32,844 bases of DNA from Armatimonadaceae bacterium. Lineage in GTDB: Bacteria > Armatimonadota > Armatimonadia > Armatimonadales > Armatimonadaceae. The notes beneath the pieces were generated by a model. That model worked only from the letters and a program-made list of their open reading frames with translations. It made no database searches and was not told the origin of the DNA. Positions 16,104-23,591 of this stretch are shown here, piece after piece (the stretch's first letter is position 1; each line of letters starts with the position of its first letter). The DNA lies in assembly GCA_030447685.1 (NCBI GenBank), contig JAUJOK010000029.1, positions 30,945 to 63,788 of the forward strand, written 5' to 3'. Position numbers and translations under genes: made by a program.

Positions 16104-17315
16104 TCAACCGGCCAGCATTTCCAGACGCCGCGCCACAGCGTCCACGTCCTTGTCCCCGCGCCCCGACAGGTTCACAATGACAATCTGATCCGGTGTCATC
16201 TCGCGGGCCGCCGTCTTGCGAAGATGCGCGAACGCATGGGACGGCTCCAGCGCGGGAATAAGGCCCTCGCAGCGAGCGACCCAGCCGAAGGCATCCAGCG
16301 CCTCGGCGTCGGTGATGGAGACATACTCCGCGCGGCCCTGCTCCTTGAAGTAGGAGTGTTCCGGGCCGACGCCGGGATAGTCCAGTCCCGCCGAAATAGA
16401 GTGCGCCTCCGCAATCTGCCCATGCTCGTCCTGCAAAAGATACTGCGCCGCGCCGTGCAGCACGCCGGGCCGCCCCGCCGTCAGTGTCGCCGCGTGCCGC
16501 TTTGTATCCACGCCGTCGCCCGCCGCCTCGACTCCTATAAGCCGCACGTTTGCATCGCCTGCGAACGGATAAAAGATGCCCATCGCGTTCGATCCGCCGC
16601 CGACACAGGCGATAACGGCATCCGGCAGCCGTCCCTCTTTTTCCAGAATCTGCGCCCGCGCCTCGCGCCCGATCACCGACTGAAAATCGCGCACCATCGT
16701 GGGGAACGGATGCGGTCCCACCACTGAGCCGATTATATAGTGCGTGTCGCGGACGTTCGTCACCCAGTCGCGCAGCGCCTCGTTGGTCGCGTCCTTCAGC
16801 GTCCGCGTCCCGGATTCCACGGGCCGCACCTCCGCGCCTAAGAGCTTCATGCGAAACACATTGAGCGCCTGCCGCTGCACGTCCTCCGCGCCCATGTAGA
16901 CGCAGCATTGATAACCAAAACGCGCGCAGACCGTCGCCGTCGCGACCCCATGCTGTCCCGCCCCGGTCTCGGCGATAATGCGCGGCTTGCCCATGCGCTT
17001 GGCGAGCAAGATCTGGCCGATGGTGTTGTTGATCTTATGCGCCCCGGTGTGCGCCAGATCTTCGCGCTTGATGTAAATCTTCGGCCCGCCCAACTCCGCC
17101 GTCATCTTTTCAGCGTAGTAAAGCGGCGTAGCCCGCCCGACGTATTCACGCAGTAAATAATCGAGTTCCGCCTGAAACTCCGGTTCGTTTTGCGCCGCTT
17201 CGTACTTTTCGGAAAGCTCATCGAGCGCAGGAATCAGCGTCTCCGGCACGAAGCGCCCCCCGAACTGCCCGAAGTGCCCTAAACTGTCGGCAACAGATGT
17301 AAAGGTTGGTGTCAT
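16104..17315 (-). CDS. trpB: Tryptophan synthase beta chain
   Basis: TrpB is the PLP enzyme that joins indole and serine to make tryptophan. The 403-residue protein has [13 protein letters not shown] (60-72), the PLP lysine Lys94 in [23 protein letters not shown], the phosphate-binding GGGSNAMG and a normal C-terminus. It is the standard TrpB1 type that pairs with TrpA. The ATG at 17315 begins [11 protein letters not shown] and overlaps the TAA of the upstream Cys-rich gene (TAATG). AGAAAAAGAGAAG precedes it. In-frame starts further upstream would lie in that gene. The next gene downstream is the transposase relative, 2 bp away, instead of trpA. Confidence 0.96.
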   Translation of the reverse strand: MTPTFTSVADSLGHFGQFGGRFVPETLIPALDELSEKYEAAQNEPEFQAELDYLLREYVGRATPLYYAEKMTAELGGPKIYIKREDLAHTGAHKINNTIGQILLAKRMGKPRIIAETGAGQHGVATATVCARFGYQCCVYMGAEDVQRQALNVFRMKLLGAEVRPVESGTRTLKDATNEALRDWVTNVRDTHYIIGSVVGPHPFPTMVRDFQSVIGREARAQILEKEGRLPDAVIACVGGGSNAMGIFYPFAGDANVRLIGVEAAGDGVDTKRHAATLTAGRPGVLHGAAQYLLQDEHGQIAEAHSISAGLDYPGVGPEHSYFKEQGRAEYVSITDAEALDAFGWVARCEGLIPALEPSHAFAHLRKTAAREMTPDQIVIVNLSGRGDKDVDAVARRLEMLAG

Positions 17316-17584
17316 TACTTCTCTTTTTCTGATTTCGCAGCGGCAGCGTTTCGACTCGCCCAAAACTCTTCTTCAGCCTGCCGCAGCACATTAGCAAGCT
17401 CAGCACGTTGTTGTACGGCGCGATCCGCCTTTTCCTGTATTGGCTGGGGTATCCCCTCGGCCAGCCAGGGCTGCATTCCCAGCCCTATTTCAAACATCTC
17501 GTAACAGTCGCAACAGCACTGTGGATGATCATCAATATGACTGCAAGGTTCGTGACAGCCACAATAGGTACATAGGTAAAGCAT
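17315..17584 (-). CDS. Small Cys-rich protein, unknown, coupled to trpB
   Basis: The 89-residue protein has a cysteine-rich N-terminus ([23 protein letters not shown], about residues 4-35) with eight to nine Cys and two His. That suggests a metal-binding knuckle. A charged, helical C-terminal half ([25 protein letters not shown]) follows. No family is recognised. The ATG at 17584 is preferred over the TTG one codon upstream. The TAA overlaps the trpB ATG, so the two are likely translated together. It starts 9 bp after the kptA stop. Confidence 0.75.
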   Translation of the reverse strand: MLYLCTYCGCHEPCSHIDDHPQCCCDCYEMFEIGLGMQPWLAEGIPQPIQEKADRAVQQRAELANVLRQAEEEFWASRNAAAAKSEKEK

Positions 17585-17593
17585 CAAGATAGG

Positions 17594-18151
17594 CTATCTC
17601 GTCTCCTGCTGCTCGCGCAGATATTGCGGCGGAACCTCATCCACGAGCCATACATCGTTTTTGGAACGGTAAAAGGTATGCCCGGCCCGATGCATTCCTG
17701 CGGCATCTACAATGAAGACGACGGGACGACCGTGCCTCGCACCGACCTTCTGCGCCGTCTCCACATCACGTGACAGATGGACATGATGCCGCGACATTTT
17801 CCTCAATCCCTCGCGCCCAATCGCCTCCACCGCGCGATGCCCCGTTCCATGATACAGCACGTCCGGCGGAACCGCAGGCGCAAGCTGCAAATCCACCTCC
17901 ACGCTGTGTCCCTGGTTCGCCCGAATGCGCGCCCCGCTCTCATCGAACGAGAAGCGCTGCTTGTTGTTTCTGGCGACGACTTCTTCCAGTTCCGCGCGGG
18001 ACAAGAAAAAACGGTCCGCGGCGCAGGCGGCGAGCAGATCATCGACTGCCACCCACCCGCCCGGCGAGAGCGTCAACCCCAGACGCTCCGGCTCGTGCCG
18101 CAGGTGCTTGCTAAGATATTTACTGACGCGGATTAATCTTTGCTCGTCCAA
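17594..18151 (-). CDS. kptA: RNA 2'-phosphotransferase (Tpt1/KptA)
   Basis: KptA moves an internal RNA 2'-phosphate to NAD+, giving ADP-ribose 1'',2''-cyclic phosphate. The 185-residue protein has the family N-terminal winged-helix part (VSKYLSKHLRHEPERLGL, 9-26) and the C-terminal NAD-binding part with LYHGTG (about 98-103), RHHVHLS (about 120-126), PVVFIVDA and SKNDVWLVDEVPP (about 163-175). Length is normal. The start is a TTG with AGGA upstream. It lies 68 bp after trpF and 9 bp before the Cys-rich gene, in the middle of the trp operon. The natural role of bacterial KptA is unclear, and no RNA ligase is seen in the window. Confidence 0.92.
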   Translation of the reverse strand: MDEQRLIRVSKYLSKHLRHEPERLGLTLSPGGWVAVDDLLAACAADRFFLSRAELEEVVARNNKQRFSFDESGARIRANQGHSVEVDLQLAPAVPPDVLYHGTGHRAVEAIGREGLRKMSRHHVHLSRDVETAQKVGARHGRPVVFIVDAAGMHRAGHTFYRSKNDVWLVDEVPPQYLREQQETR

Positions 18152-18219
18152 CAGACAATCCTGCTTCTATAAGTCGCTCGAATCGAGGCAAACTTTCATC
18201 AATTTCCACTCGAGAGGGG

Positions 18220-18846
18220 CTAATCGTCAAACAAAGCATCGACCTCACGCACAGCCCGGATGAAGCGGCGCAGCTTATCATAGTCTTTTCGGCCTGGCTC
18301 GGCCTCCACACCGGAAGACACGTCCACCGCATAGGGCCGCACGCGCGCCACGGCCTCAGCCACGTTTTCGGGCGTCAGCCCTCCAGCCAGAATGATCGGC
18401 TTATCCGTTAGCCGCTTCGCTTCAATAGCAAGCTCCCAGTTGAAGGTTTCACCGGAGCCGCCCAATTTATCCTTGTGGTATGTGTCCAGATGGTGCGCCG
18501 CAGCAGGTTCCTGGTAAGCTGCAATCTCCTGGAGGCTCCCTTCGTCCCGCACGCGAAACGCGCGAATTGCGCGGCCCGGTGAAAGCGCCCCGAAGCCGCC
18601 TTCATAGAATTGAACATACTGAGGCGCATAATCTACGGCTTGTTCAGGACGCTGGGCAACGATGACCGTAGAAATGAACGTACCCGGCCAGAAATTCTGC
18701 TGCTCCCAGAGTTCTAGATAGTCAGCCGGGTCAATATAGCGCGGACTTCCTGGTACGGCAATGAAACCGAGCGCGTCTGCACCGTAATCTATGGCGGCGC
18801 GGGCGTCCTTCGCATTGGTAATTCCACAAATCTTGATGCGCGTCAT
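18220..18846 (-). CDS. trpF: Phosphoribosylanthranilate isomerase
   Basis: TrpF converts N-(5'-phosphoribosyl)anthranilate to CdRP by an Amadori rearrangement. The 208-residue TIM barrel has the catalytic base Cys7 (KICGIT), the general acid Asp121 (HHLDTYHKD), LAGGLTPENV and VDVSSGVE for phosphate binding. The stretch between strands 2 and 4 is divergent from typical TrpF (ELWEQQNFWPGTFISTVIVAQ), but the active residues are all present. Its ATG overlaps the trpC stop (ATGA). Confidence 0.94.
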   Translation of the reverse strand: MTRIKICGITNAKDARAAIDYGADALGFIAVPGSPRYIDPADYLELWEQQNFWPGTFISTVIVAQRPEQAVDYAPQYVQFYEGGFGALSPGRAIRAFRVRDEGSLQEIAAYQEPAAAHHLDTYHKDKLGGSGETFNWELAIEAKRLTDKPIILAGGLTPENVAEAVARVRPYAVDVSSGVEAEPGRKDYDKLRRFIRAVREVDALFDD

Positions 18847-19622
18847 CGGCCCAGCAGCTTTCGTGTGGCGGCAGCAATATCATCTGCGCGCATGAGTGAT
18901 TCGCCGACCAGGATGGCGTGCGCACCCGCAGCCGCCAGTTGCTCTACATCCTGCCGCGTACGGATGCCGGACTCGGCGACGGCCAATGCGCCCGGCGGCA
19001 GGTGCGGCAGCAGTTCTTCCGTCGTCTCCAGGCGCACCTTAAAGGTTTTCAGGTCGCGATTATTGATGCCGATAAGCGTTGCGCCCGCCGCTTTCGCCGT
19101 TTCCAGCTCCTCGCGGTCATGCACCTCGACCAGCGCATCCAGTCCGAGAGACACCGCCGTTTCACTGAACTCCGCGACCTGCGCGGGCGAAAGAATGGCG
19201 ACGATAAGCAATACGGCATCGGCACCGGCGATGCGGGCCTCGTAAATCTGCGCCCGGTCAATGATAAAATCTTTTCGCAGCAGCGGCAGGGGCACGACTT
19301 CACGAATGATCCGCAGATAGGTTAAGCTCCCCTGAAAATATGTTTCGTCGGTCAGCACCGACAGGCAGGAAGCACCCGCCGCATGATACGCCTGCGCGGC
19401 AGCGACAGGATCGAAATCAGCACGGATGACTCCTTTGGACGGCGAGGCTTTCTTTACTTCGGCAATAAGTTTGGGGCCGGGGGGGGCCAGCGCCGCTGCG
19501 AATCCTCGTGTCGGGGGCATGGCTTCGGCGTGAGCTTTCAGGTCGGCCAGCGAAGCGCGCGCATGCAGGGCGGCTACCTCGTCCCGCTTTGTTGCTACGA
19601 TTCGGTCAAGAATATGCGCCAT
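18843..19622 (-). CDS. trpC: Indole-3-glycerol phosphate synthase
   Basis: TrpC closes the indole ring, turning CdRP into indole-3-glycerol phosphate. The 259-residue TIM barrel has the catalytic motif LIAEVKKASPSKGVI (Glu55, Lys57, Ser60-Pro61-Ser62), LLRKDFIIDRAQIYEAR and GINNRDLKTF, all standard. Its ATG at 19622 lies one base after the trpD stop, and its TGA overlaps the trpF ATG. TrpC and TrpF are separate proteins here, unlike the fused E. coli form. Confidence 0.95.
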   Translation of the reverse strand: MAHILDRIVATKRDEVAALHARASLADLKAHAEAMPPTRGFAAALAPPGPKLIAEVKKASPSKGVIRADFDPVAAAQAYHAAGASCLSVLTDETYFQGSLTYLRIIREVVPLPLLRKDFIIDRAQIYEARIAGADAVLLIVAILSPAQVAEFSETAVSLGLDALVEVHDREELETAKAAGATLIGINNRDLKTFKVRLETTEELLPHLPPGALAVAESGIRTRQDVEQLAAAGAHAILVGESLMRADDIAAATRKLLGR

Positions 19623-19623
19623 G

Positions 19624-20646
19624 TCAGCCCCCCACCGCCTGGGTGAAAGTGATCAGCGCCTCGACTTTTGCTCCCGCCGCCCCGGAGGCGATCAGGTCGG
19701 CGGCGCGGGTGACGCCTTCGGCGACGGTATCGGCGACACCGGCCACATACAGAGCGGCGGCGGCATTCGCCAGCACGATGTCCCGACGCGGGCTGCGCTC
19801 GCCGTCGCTTAGCACGGCGCGCAGCAAGGCAGCGTTCTCCTTCGAATCGGCCCCGGCGGCAACATCGGACGGCGCGGCGACGGGCAGACCGAGTACATCG
19901 GGTGTGAGAGTATAAGTACGGACACTGCCATTATTGAGTTCGCTGACGGTGGTGGGGCCGAACGTCGAGATTTCATCCAATCCGCCGTCGCCGTGGACGA
20001 CCAGGACATGCTCGGAGCCGAGGTTCCCCAGCACTTCAGCGAGCAGCGGGCACAGAGATGGGTCGTAGACGCCGATAAGCTGACGCGTGGCCCCGGCAGG
20101 ATTGGTGAGGGGGCCAAGCGCGTTGAAGATGGTGCGGATTCCCAACTCGCCGCGCGGCCCGGCGGCGTGCTTCATGGCCGGGTGGTGCGCACGGGCGAAC
20201 AGGAAGCCGATGCCCACCTCGTCGATGCAACGTCCTACCGCCTCCGGTGAAACGTCAAGCCTTACCCCAAGCGCCTCCAGAACGTCGGCGGAGCCGCACT
20301 TGCTGGTGACGGAGCGGTTGCCGTGCTTGGCGACCCCCACCCCGGCGGCGGCGACCACGAACGCCGCCGCCGTGGAGATGTTAAACGTTTTGCACAGGTC
20401 CCCGCCCGTACCGCAGGTATCCACCAGCGGGCGGCGCGTGGTGGGGACGCGCAGGGAACGCTCGCGCATGACACGAGCGAAGCCGGTAAACTCCTCCACC
20501 ACCTCCCCCTTCATCCGCAGCGCTGTGAGCAGTCCGGCGATCTGGGCGGGCGTCGCCGCGCCGTCCATGATCTGCGTCATCACCTGCACGGCTTCGTCCT
20601 GTGTCAGATGCTGTCCCGAAACCAGTTTTTGCAGCGTTTCCTGCAT
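19624..20646 (-). CDS. trpD: Anthranilate phosphoribosyltransferase
   Basis: TrpD joins anthranilate and PRPP. The 340-residue protein has the glycine-rich PRPP loop CGTGGDLCKTFNIST (78-92), KHGNRSVTSKCGSADVLEALG (107-127) and the family helical N-terminus. The start at 20646 (MQETLQKLVSG) is set by AAGGA eight bases upstream and by homology. Frames reaching to 20724 would read through palindromic element B. The element fills the space between the trpG stop and this ribosome binding site, so trpD expression may be modulated by the RNA hairpin. Confidence 0.95.
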   Translation of the reverse strand: MQETLQKLVSGQHLTQDEAVQVMTQIMDGAATPAQIAGLLTALRMKGEVVEEFTGFARVMRERSLRVPTTRRPLVDTCGTGGDLCKTFNISTAAAFVVAAAGVGVAKHGNRSVTSKCGSADVLEALGVRLDVSPEAVGRCIDEVGIGFLFARAHHPAMKHAAGPRGELGIRTIFNALGPLTNPAGATRQLIGVYDPSLCPLLAEVLGNLGSEHVLVVHGDGGLDEISTFGPTTVSELNNGSVRTYTLTPDVLGLPVAAPSDVAAGADSKENAALLRAVLSDGERSPRRDIVLANAAAALYVAGVADTVAEGVTRAADLIASGAAGAKVEALITFTQAVGG

Positions 20647-20662
20647 TCTGTTGTCCTTACCA

Positions 20663-20795
20663 TTTGTGTGGGGCCGGTAAACGACCCGGCAAAGAAGAGC
20701 AAGCGTCCTGCCGGACGCACCCAAGGTTGGCCTGTTTTTCCGTCCGTGAGGACGGCTGCATTTTCCTGCCGGGTCGTTTACCGGCCCGACACAAA
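20663..20795. repeat. Palindromic element B, 133 bp, long stem with inner hairpins
   Basis: The arms 20663-20691 and 20767-20795 are inverted repeats over 29 bp with one mismatch (the core reads GGGCCGGTAAACGACCCGGC). They enclose GCGTCC/GGACGC (20703-20718) and CCGTCC/GGACGG (20740-20755), with a weak CCAAGGTTGG between. The element fills the trpG-trpD gap. It has the same size and layout as element A but a different sequence. No target-site duplication is clear. Confidence 0.8.
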
Positions 20796-20810
20796 CAAAT
20801 CAATGCCCGA

Positions 20811-21374
20811 TCACATCACGACGACGTTTTTGAGAATCTGCCTGCCCTGCTCGGTCAGCACCGATTCCGGGTGGAACTGAACGCCCTCGACCGGAAGCGT
20901 TTTATGCCGCACACCCATGATCTCCCCCTCAGCGGTCTCTGCGGAGATTTCCAGACAGGAGGGCAGGGTGTCGCGCTCAATAAGCAACGAATGATAACGC
21001 GTCGCCGAGAAGGGGTTGGGCATACCGGCGAACACGCCGCGCCCGTCGTGGCGCACCGGGCTGGTCTTGCCGTGCATCAGGCGGCCCGCGCGAACGATAT
21101 TGCCGCCGAAGGCGTGCCCTATGCTCTGATGGCCCAAACAGACGCCGAGCAGCGGAACCTCGCCCGCGAATCGCCGGATGGCCTCGATGGAGATGCCCGC
21201 GTGCGCGGGATCGCACGGACCCGGCGAGACGACGATCTTGTCCGGCTTCATGGCCGCGATCTCGTCCAGCGTGATCTTGTCATTACGACGGACGACCAGG
21301 TCCTGCCCCATCTCCCCCAGATACTGCACTAGGTTGTACGTAAACGAGTCGTAGTTATCGATAACGAGGATCAT
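20811..21374 (-). CDS. trpG: Anthranilate synthase glutaminase subunit
   Basis: TrpG releases ammonia from glutamine for TrpE. The 187-residue class I amidotransferase has [11 protein letters not shown] (5-15), the nucleophile Cys79 in [12 protein letters not shown], and His168-Glu170 in VQFHPES, so the triad is complete. The start at 21374 ([11 protein letters not shown]) follows AAGGAAAGAGGG; extension to 21479 would run into the previous gene. It could also serve para-aminobenzoate synthesis, as in bacteria with one shared glutaminase. No pabB is in view. Confidence 0.95.
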   Translation of the reverse strand: MILVIDNYDSFTYNLVQYLGEMGQDLVVRRNDKITLDEIAAMKPDKIVVSPGPCDPAHAGISIEAIRRFAGEVPLLGVCLGHQSIGHAFGGNIVRAGRLMHGKTSPVRHDGRGVFAGMPNPFSATRYHSLLIERDTLPSCLEISAETAEGEIMGVRHKTLPVEGVQFHPESVLTEQGRQILKNVVVM

Positions 21375-21397
21375 CCCTGCCCTCTTTCCTTGCGTCG

Positions 21398-21670
21398 CTA
21401 AAGTTCCAGATGTTCCCAGCGAGTGCCCTCCGGGTCGTCGTGGGCGTCCGCCGTGACAAAGCCGATAATGCGATGACAATAGGTGCAGTAGAATTGCAGG
21501 CGCGGGCGGCCCGGCTGATTCGGGTCAACGGCGGATAAATCCGGGCTGGAGCCGAAACGCAGGCTTCGCGCCTCCAGCGACAGCCGCTGCCAATTCCGGC
21601 ACTTCCCACAGTGAATGGTAATGCGCCCGTCCATCTCGCGCGCCAATCGCTTCAGGTCGTCCGTATCCAT
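21398..21670 (-). CDS. Small zinc-ribbon-like protein, unknown, in the trp operon
   Basis: The 90-residue protein has two Cys pairs, CGKC (about 21-24) and CTYC (about 62-65), spaced as in a zinc ribbon, with hydrophilic sequence around them. No family is recognised. It starts 12 bp after trpE and ends 23 bp before trpG, so it lies within the anthranilate synthase pair. A structural or regulatory role for TrpE/TrpG is possible but unsupported. It also resembles general short zinc-ribbon proteins that have no assigned function. Confidence 0.75.
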   Translation of the reverse strand: MDTDDLKRLAREMDGRITIHCGKCRNWQRLSLEARSLRFGSSPDLSAVDPNQPGRPRLQFYCTYCHRIIGFVTADAHDDPEGTRWEHLEL

Positions 21671-21682
21671 GCCGCAGCCCGG

Positions 21683-23326
21683 TCAGTCCAGACCGGCCTC
21701 GGCCATCTCGATGGCACGCCGCACCGCGTTCGACTTATTGACAGTCTCCTCGTACTCGGCTTCCGGGTCCGAATCGGCGACGATGCCGCCGCCCGCCTGC
21801 ACATAGGCCGTTCCGTCCTTCACCAGCAGGGTGCGGATGGTGATGCAGGTGTCCAGATTGCCGTTATAGGAAAAATAGCCGATGGCCCCGCCGTAGGCCC
21901 CGCGCCGCGTCGGCTCCAGTTCCTCGATAATCTGCATGGCCCGCACCTTGGGCGCACCGGACAGCGTGCCCGCCGGAAAGGTCGCCCGCAGCACATCGAA
22001 GGGCGTCTTCCCCTGCGAAAGCCGCCCGGTAACGTTGCTGACAATATGCATGACATGGGAGTATCGCTCCACCACCATCAGCTCATCCACGGTGACGCTG
22101 CCGTAGTCACACACCCGCCCGATGTCGTTGCGGCCCAGGTCCACCAGCATGATATGCTCGGCGCGCTCTTTTTCGTCGGCCAGAAGCTCTTCTTCCAGAC
22201 GGGCGTCCTCTTCCGGGGACGCGCCGCGCCGTCGCGTCCCGGCAATGGGCCGTACCGTCACCTTGCCGCGCTCCTCCGTGACGAGAATCTCGGGCGATGC
22301 GCCGACCAGGGTCATCGCGCCCGCGCCGGAAACGGGCGCAAAGTTGAGATAAAACATATACGGCGACGGATTCAGCGAGCGCAGCGCGCGATACACATTG
22401 AAGGTGTCGGCATGGAGCGGGCGGGAAAAACGCTGCGAAAGTACGGTCTGGATGATGTCTCCGGCGGCGATATACTCCTTGCCCTGGAGCACCATCTTTT
22501 TGTACTCGGTCTGCGTCATGTTCGAAGCGAACCGTTCCGGAGGGTGCGACGCCTCGCCGCGCGGCGGGTCAAGGGGGCGAACGTCGCCTGCGGGGCGAAC
22601 GTCGCCTGCGGGGCGGGGCTGCTGGAGCAAAGCCACCAGGTCGTCTACTTTCCCGATTGCGGTATCGTAGGCGGCGTCCGGGTCGGTGCCGCTGTCCACG
22701 CGGGCGTTGGCCAGGACTTTGATACGGTGCTGCACATGGTCGAAGATACACAGCGTATCGGTGAGCAGCAGACGACAATCATCAATTCCCAGGTCGTCGG
22801 CGGTGCCGTCGCCGATAGGCTCCAGAAACCGTACCCAGTCATAGCCGATATAGCCGACCGCGCCGCCGATAAAGCGCGGCAGGCCGGGTATCTCGACGCA
22901 GCGTATTGAGGCCAGCGTCTCTTCCAGCACATGCAGCGGGTCGCGCCCCTCGGCAAGAGCGATTTCGCGCGTCTGCCCGTTTTCGGTCACATAGGCCGTG
23001 CCGCCTTTGGAGCGGAAAACGAGATACGGATCGGAGCCGAGGAACGAATATCGGGCCAATCGCTCGCCGCCCTCCACCGATTCCAGCAGAAAGGCGTTGG
23101 GCCGGTGCGCGATGCGGCGGAAGGCCGAAACCGGCGTTTCCATGTCGGCGAGGATTTCACGATACACCGGAATCAGGTTGCCCTGACGGGCCAGGGTTCG
23201 GAACTCTTCTCGGGTAGGCGTGTGGGTGAACATTGGACGACGGCAGCGGCCCCTGGCGACGGGCGCAGCAGCGGCGGCGGACAAGGGAGCTATCGGTGAC
23301 TCTATGGGAAGCGTCTCTGCGGCCAC
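21683..23326 (-). CDS. trpE: Anthranilate synthase component I
   Basis: TrpE makes anthranilate from chorismate with ammonia from TrpG and is the feedback-controlled first enzyme. The protein has the tryptophan-binding LLES motif (NAFLLESVEGG), PSPYMFYLNF, VGASPEILV, RPIAGTRRRG, DEKERAEHIMLVDLGRNDIGRV and GTLSGAPKVRAMQIIEELEP, all expected for the chorismate-binding fold. The GTG at 23326 follows AAAGGAGG by six bases and gives 547 residues. The ATG at 23233 (516 residues) has no ribosome binding site but starts where homologues do, so the first 31 residues may be an extension. An 18-bp tandem repeat encodes PAGDVR twice in the linker. Confidence 0.95.
   Translation of the reverse strand: MAAETLPIESPIAPLSAAAAAPVARGRCRRPMFTHTPTREEFRTLARQGNLIPVYREILADMETPVSAFRRIAHRPNAFLLESVEGGERLARYSFLGSDPYLVFRSKGGTAYVTENGQTREIALAEGRDPLHVLEETLASIRCVEIPGLPRFIGGAVGYIGYDWVRFLEPIGDGTADDLGIDDCRLLLTDTLCIFDHVQHRIKVLANARVDSGTDPDAAYDTAIGKVDDLVALLQQPRPAGDVRPAGDVRPLDPPRGEASHPPERFASNMTQTEYKKMVLQGKEYIAAGDIIQTVLSQRFSRPLHADTFNVYRALRSLNPSPYMFYLNFAPVSGAGAMTLVGASPEILVTEERGKVTVRPIAGTRRRGASPEEDARLEEELLADEKERAEHIMLVDLGRNDIGRVCDYGSVTVDELMVVERYSHVMHIVSNVTGRLSQGKTPFDVLRATFPAGTLSGAPKVRAMQIIEELEPTRRGAYGGAIGYFSYNGNLDTCITIRTLLVKDGTAYVQAGGGIVADSDPEAEYEETVNKSNAVRRAIEMAEAGLD
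22574..22614. repeat. 18-bp tandem repeat inside trpE
   Basis: GGGGCGAACGTCGCCTGC occurs twice in direct succession (22574-22591, 22592-22609), followed by the start of a third copy. It is in frame and adds six residues per unit to the linker between the two TrpE halves. Confidence 0.8.
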
Positions 23327-23343
23327 AAGCGGCCTCCTTTCCA

Positions 23344-23349
23344 ATTATA
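23344..23349 (-). promoter_or_regulatory. Extended -10 box just upstream of trpE
   Basis: TATAAT preceded by TGG on the minus strand lies 17 bp before the trpE GTG. A good -35 is lacking and the leader would be very short. It may be a secondary promoter downstream of the attenuator, or chance. Confidence 0.3.
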
Positions 23350-23403
23350 CCATTGGGTAGTTTTAGCAGACGCCGCCGGGGCAGATGCCCCCGCTGACAA
23401 CGC

Positions 23404-23437
23404 AAAAGGGGCAGGCCCCGCCGGGCCTGCCCCTTTT
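23404..23437 (-). terminator. Attenuator-type terminator in the trp leader
   Basis: A perfect 15-bp stem (arms 23404-23418 and 23423-23437, loop CGCC) ends in TTTT on the minus strand. It lies 35 bp after the trpL stop and 77 bp before trpE, where a trp attenuator is expected. The A-rich side also makes it work as a terminator on the plus strand. Confidence 0.85.
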
Positions 23438-23472
23438 TACAACTTTGCCTTACGATTTTTGCGCTCAGGCGT

Positions 23473-23550
23473 TCACGGGCGACGGCAGCGACGGGAAAGG
23501 TTCCCTTCGCGCCACCACCACATGCCAAAGCTCGCGCTTTTCAATCGCAT
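23473..23550 (-). CDS. trpL: trp leader peptide with three consecutive Trp codons
   Basis: A 25-codon frame reads MRLKSASFGMWWWREGNLSR and then RCRRP, stop TGA at 23473. Three TGG codons in a row are placed as in known trp leader peptides: after a strong promoter, before a short hairpin (GCGAAGGGAA with TTCCCGTCGC, 23488-23510) and then an intrinsic terminator ahead of trpE. When charged tRNA-Trp is scarce, the ribosome would stall at 23520-23512 over the first hairpin. No strong ribosome binding site is seen. With transcription starting near 23554, translation may begin almost leaderless at 23550 or at the second ATG (23523), which directly precedes the Trp codons. Too short for standard gene calling. 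Confidence 0.8.
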   Translation of the reverse strand: MRLKSASFGMWWWREGNLSRRCRRP

Positions 23551-23560
23551 CGTGCTTCGG

Positions 23561-23590
23561 AGTATAGCACAGGGTCGGCCCGCTCGTCAA
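23561..23590 (-). promoter_or_regulatory. Promoter of the trp operon
   Basis: On the minus strand TTGACG (23590-23585) and TATACT (23566-23561) are separated by 18 bp, with TG one base before the -10 (extended -10). Transcription would begin near 23554, just before trpL. The -35 directly abuts the stop codon of the metallophosphoesterase gene. Confidence 0.8.
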
Positions 23591-23591
23591 A

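Noticed and set aside
16102..16908. Extension of the Y1 transposase frame upstream to 16908
   Set aside because: The upstream part is a shifted reading of trpB. Family homology begins just after the ATG at 16101.
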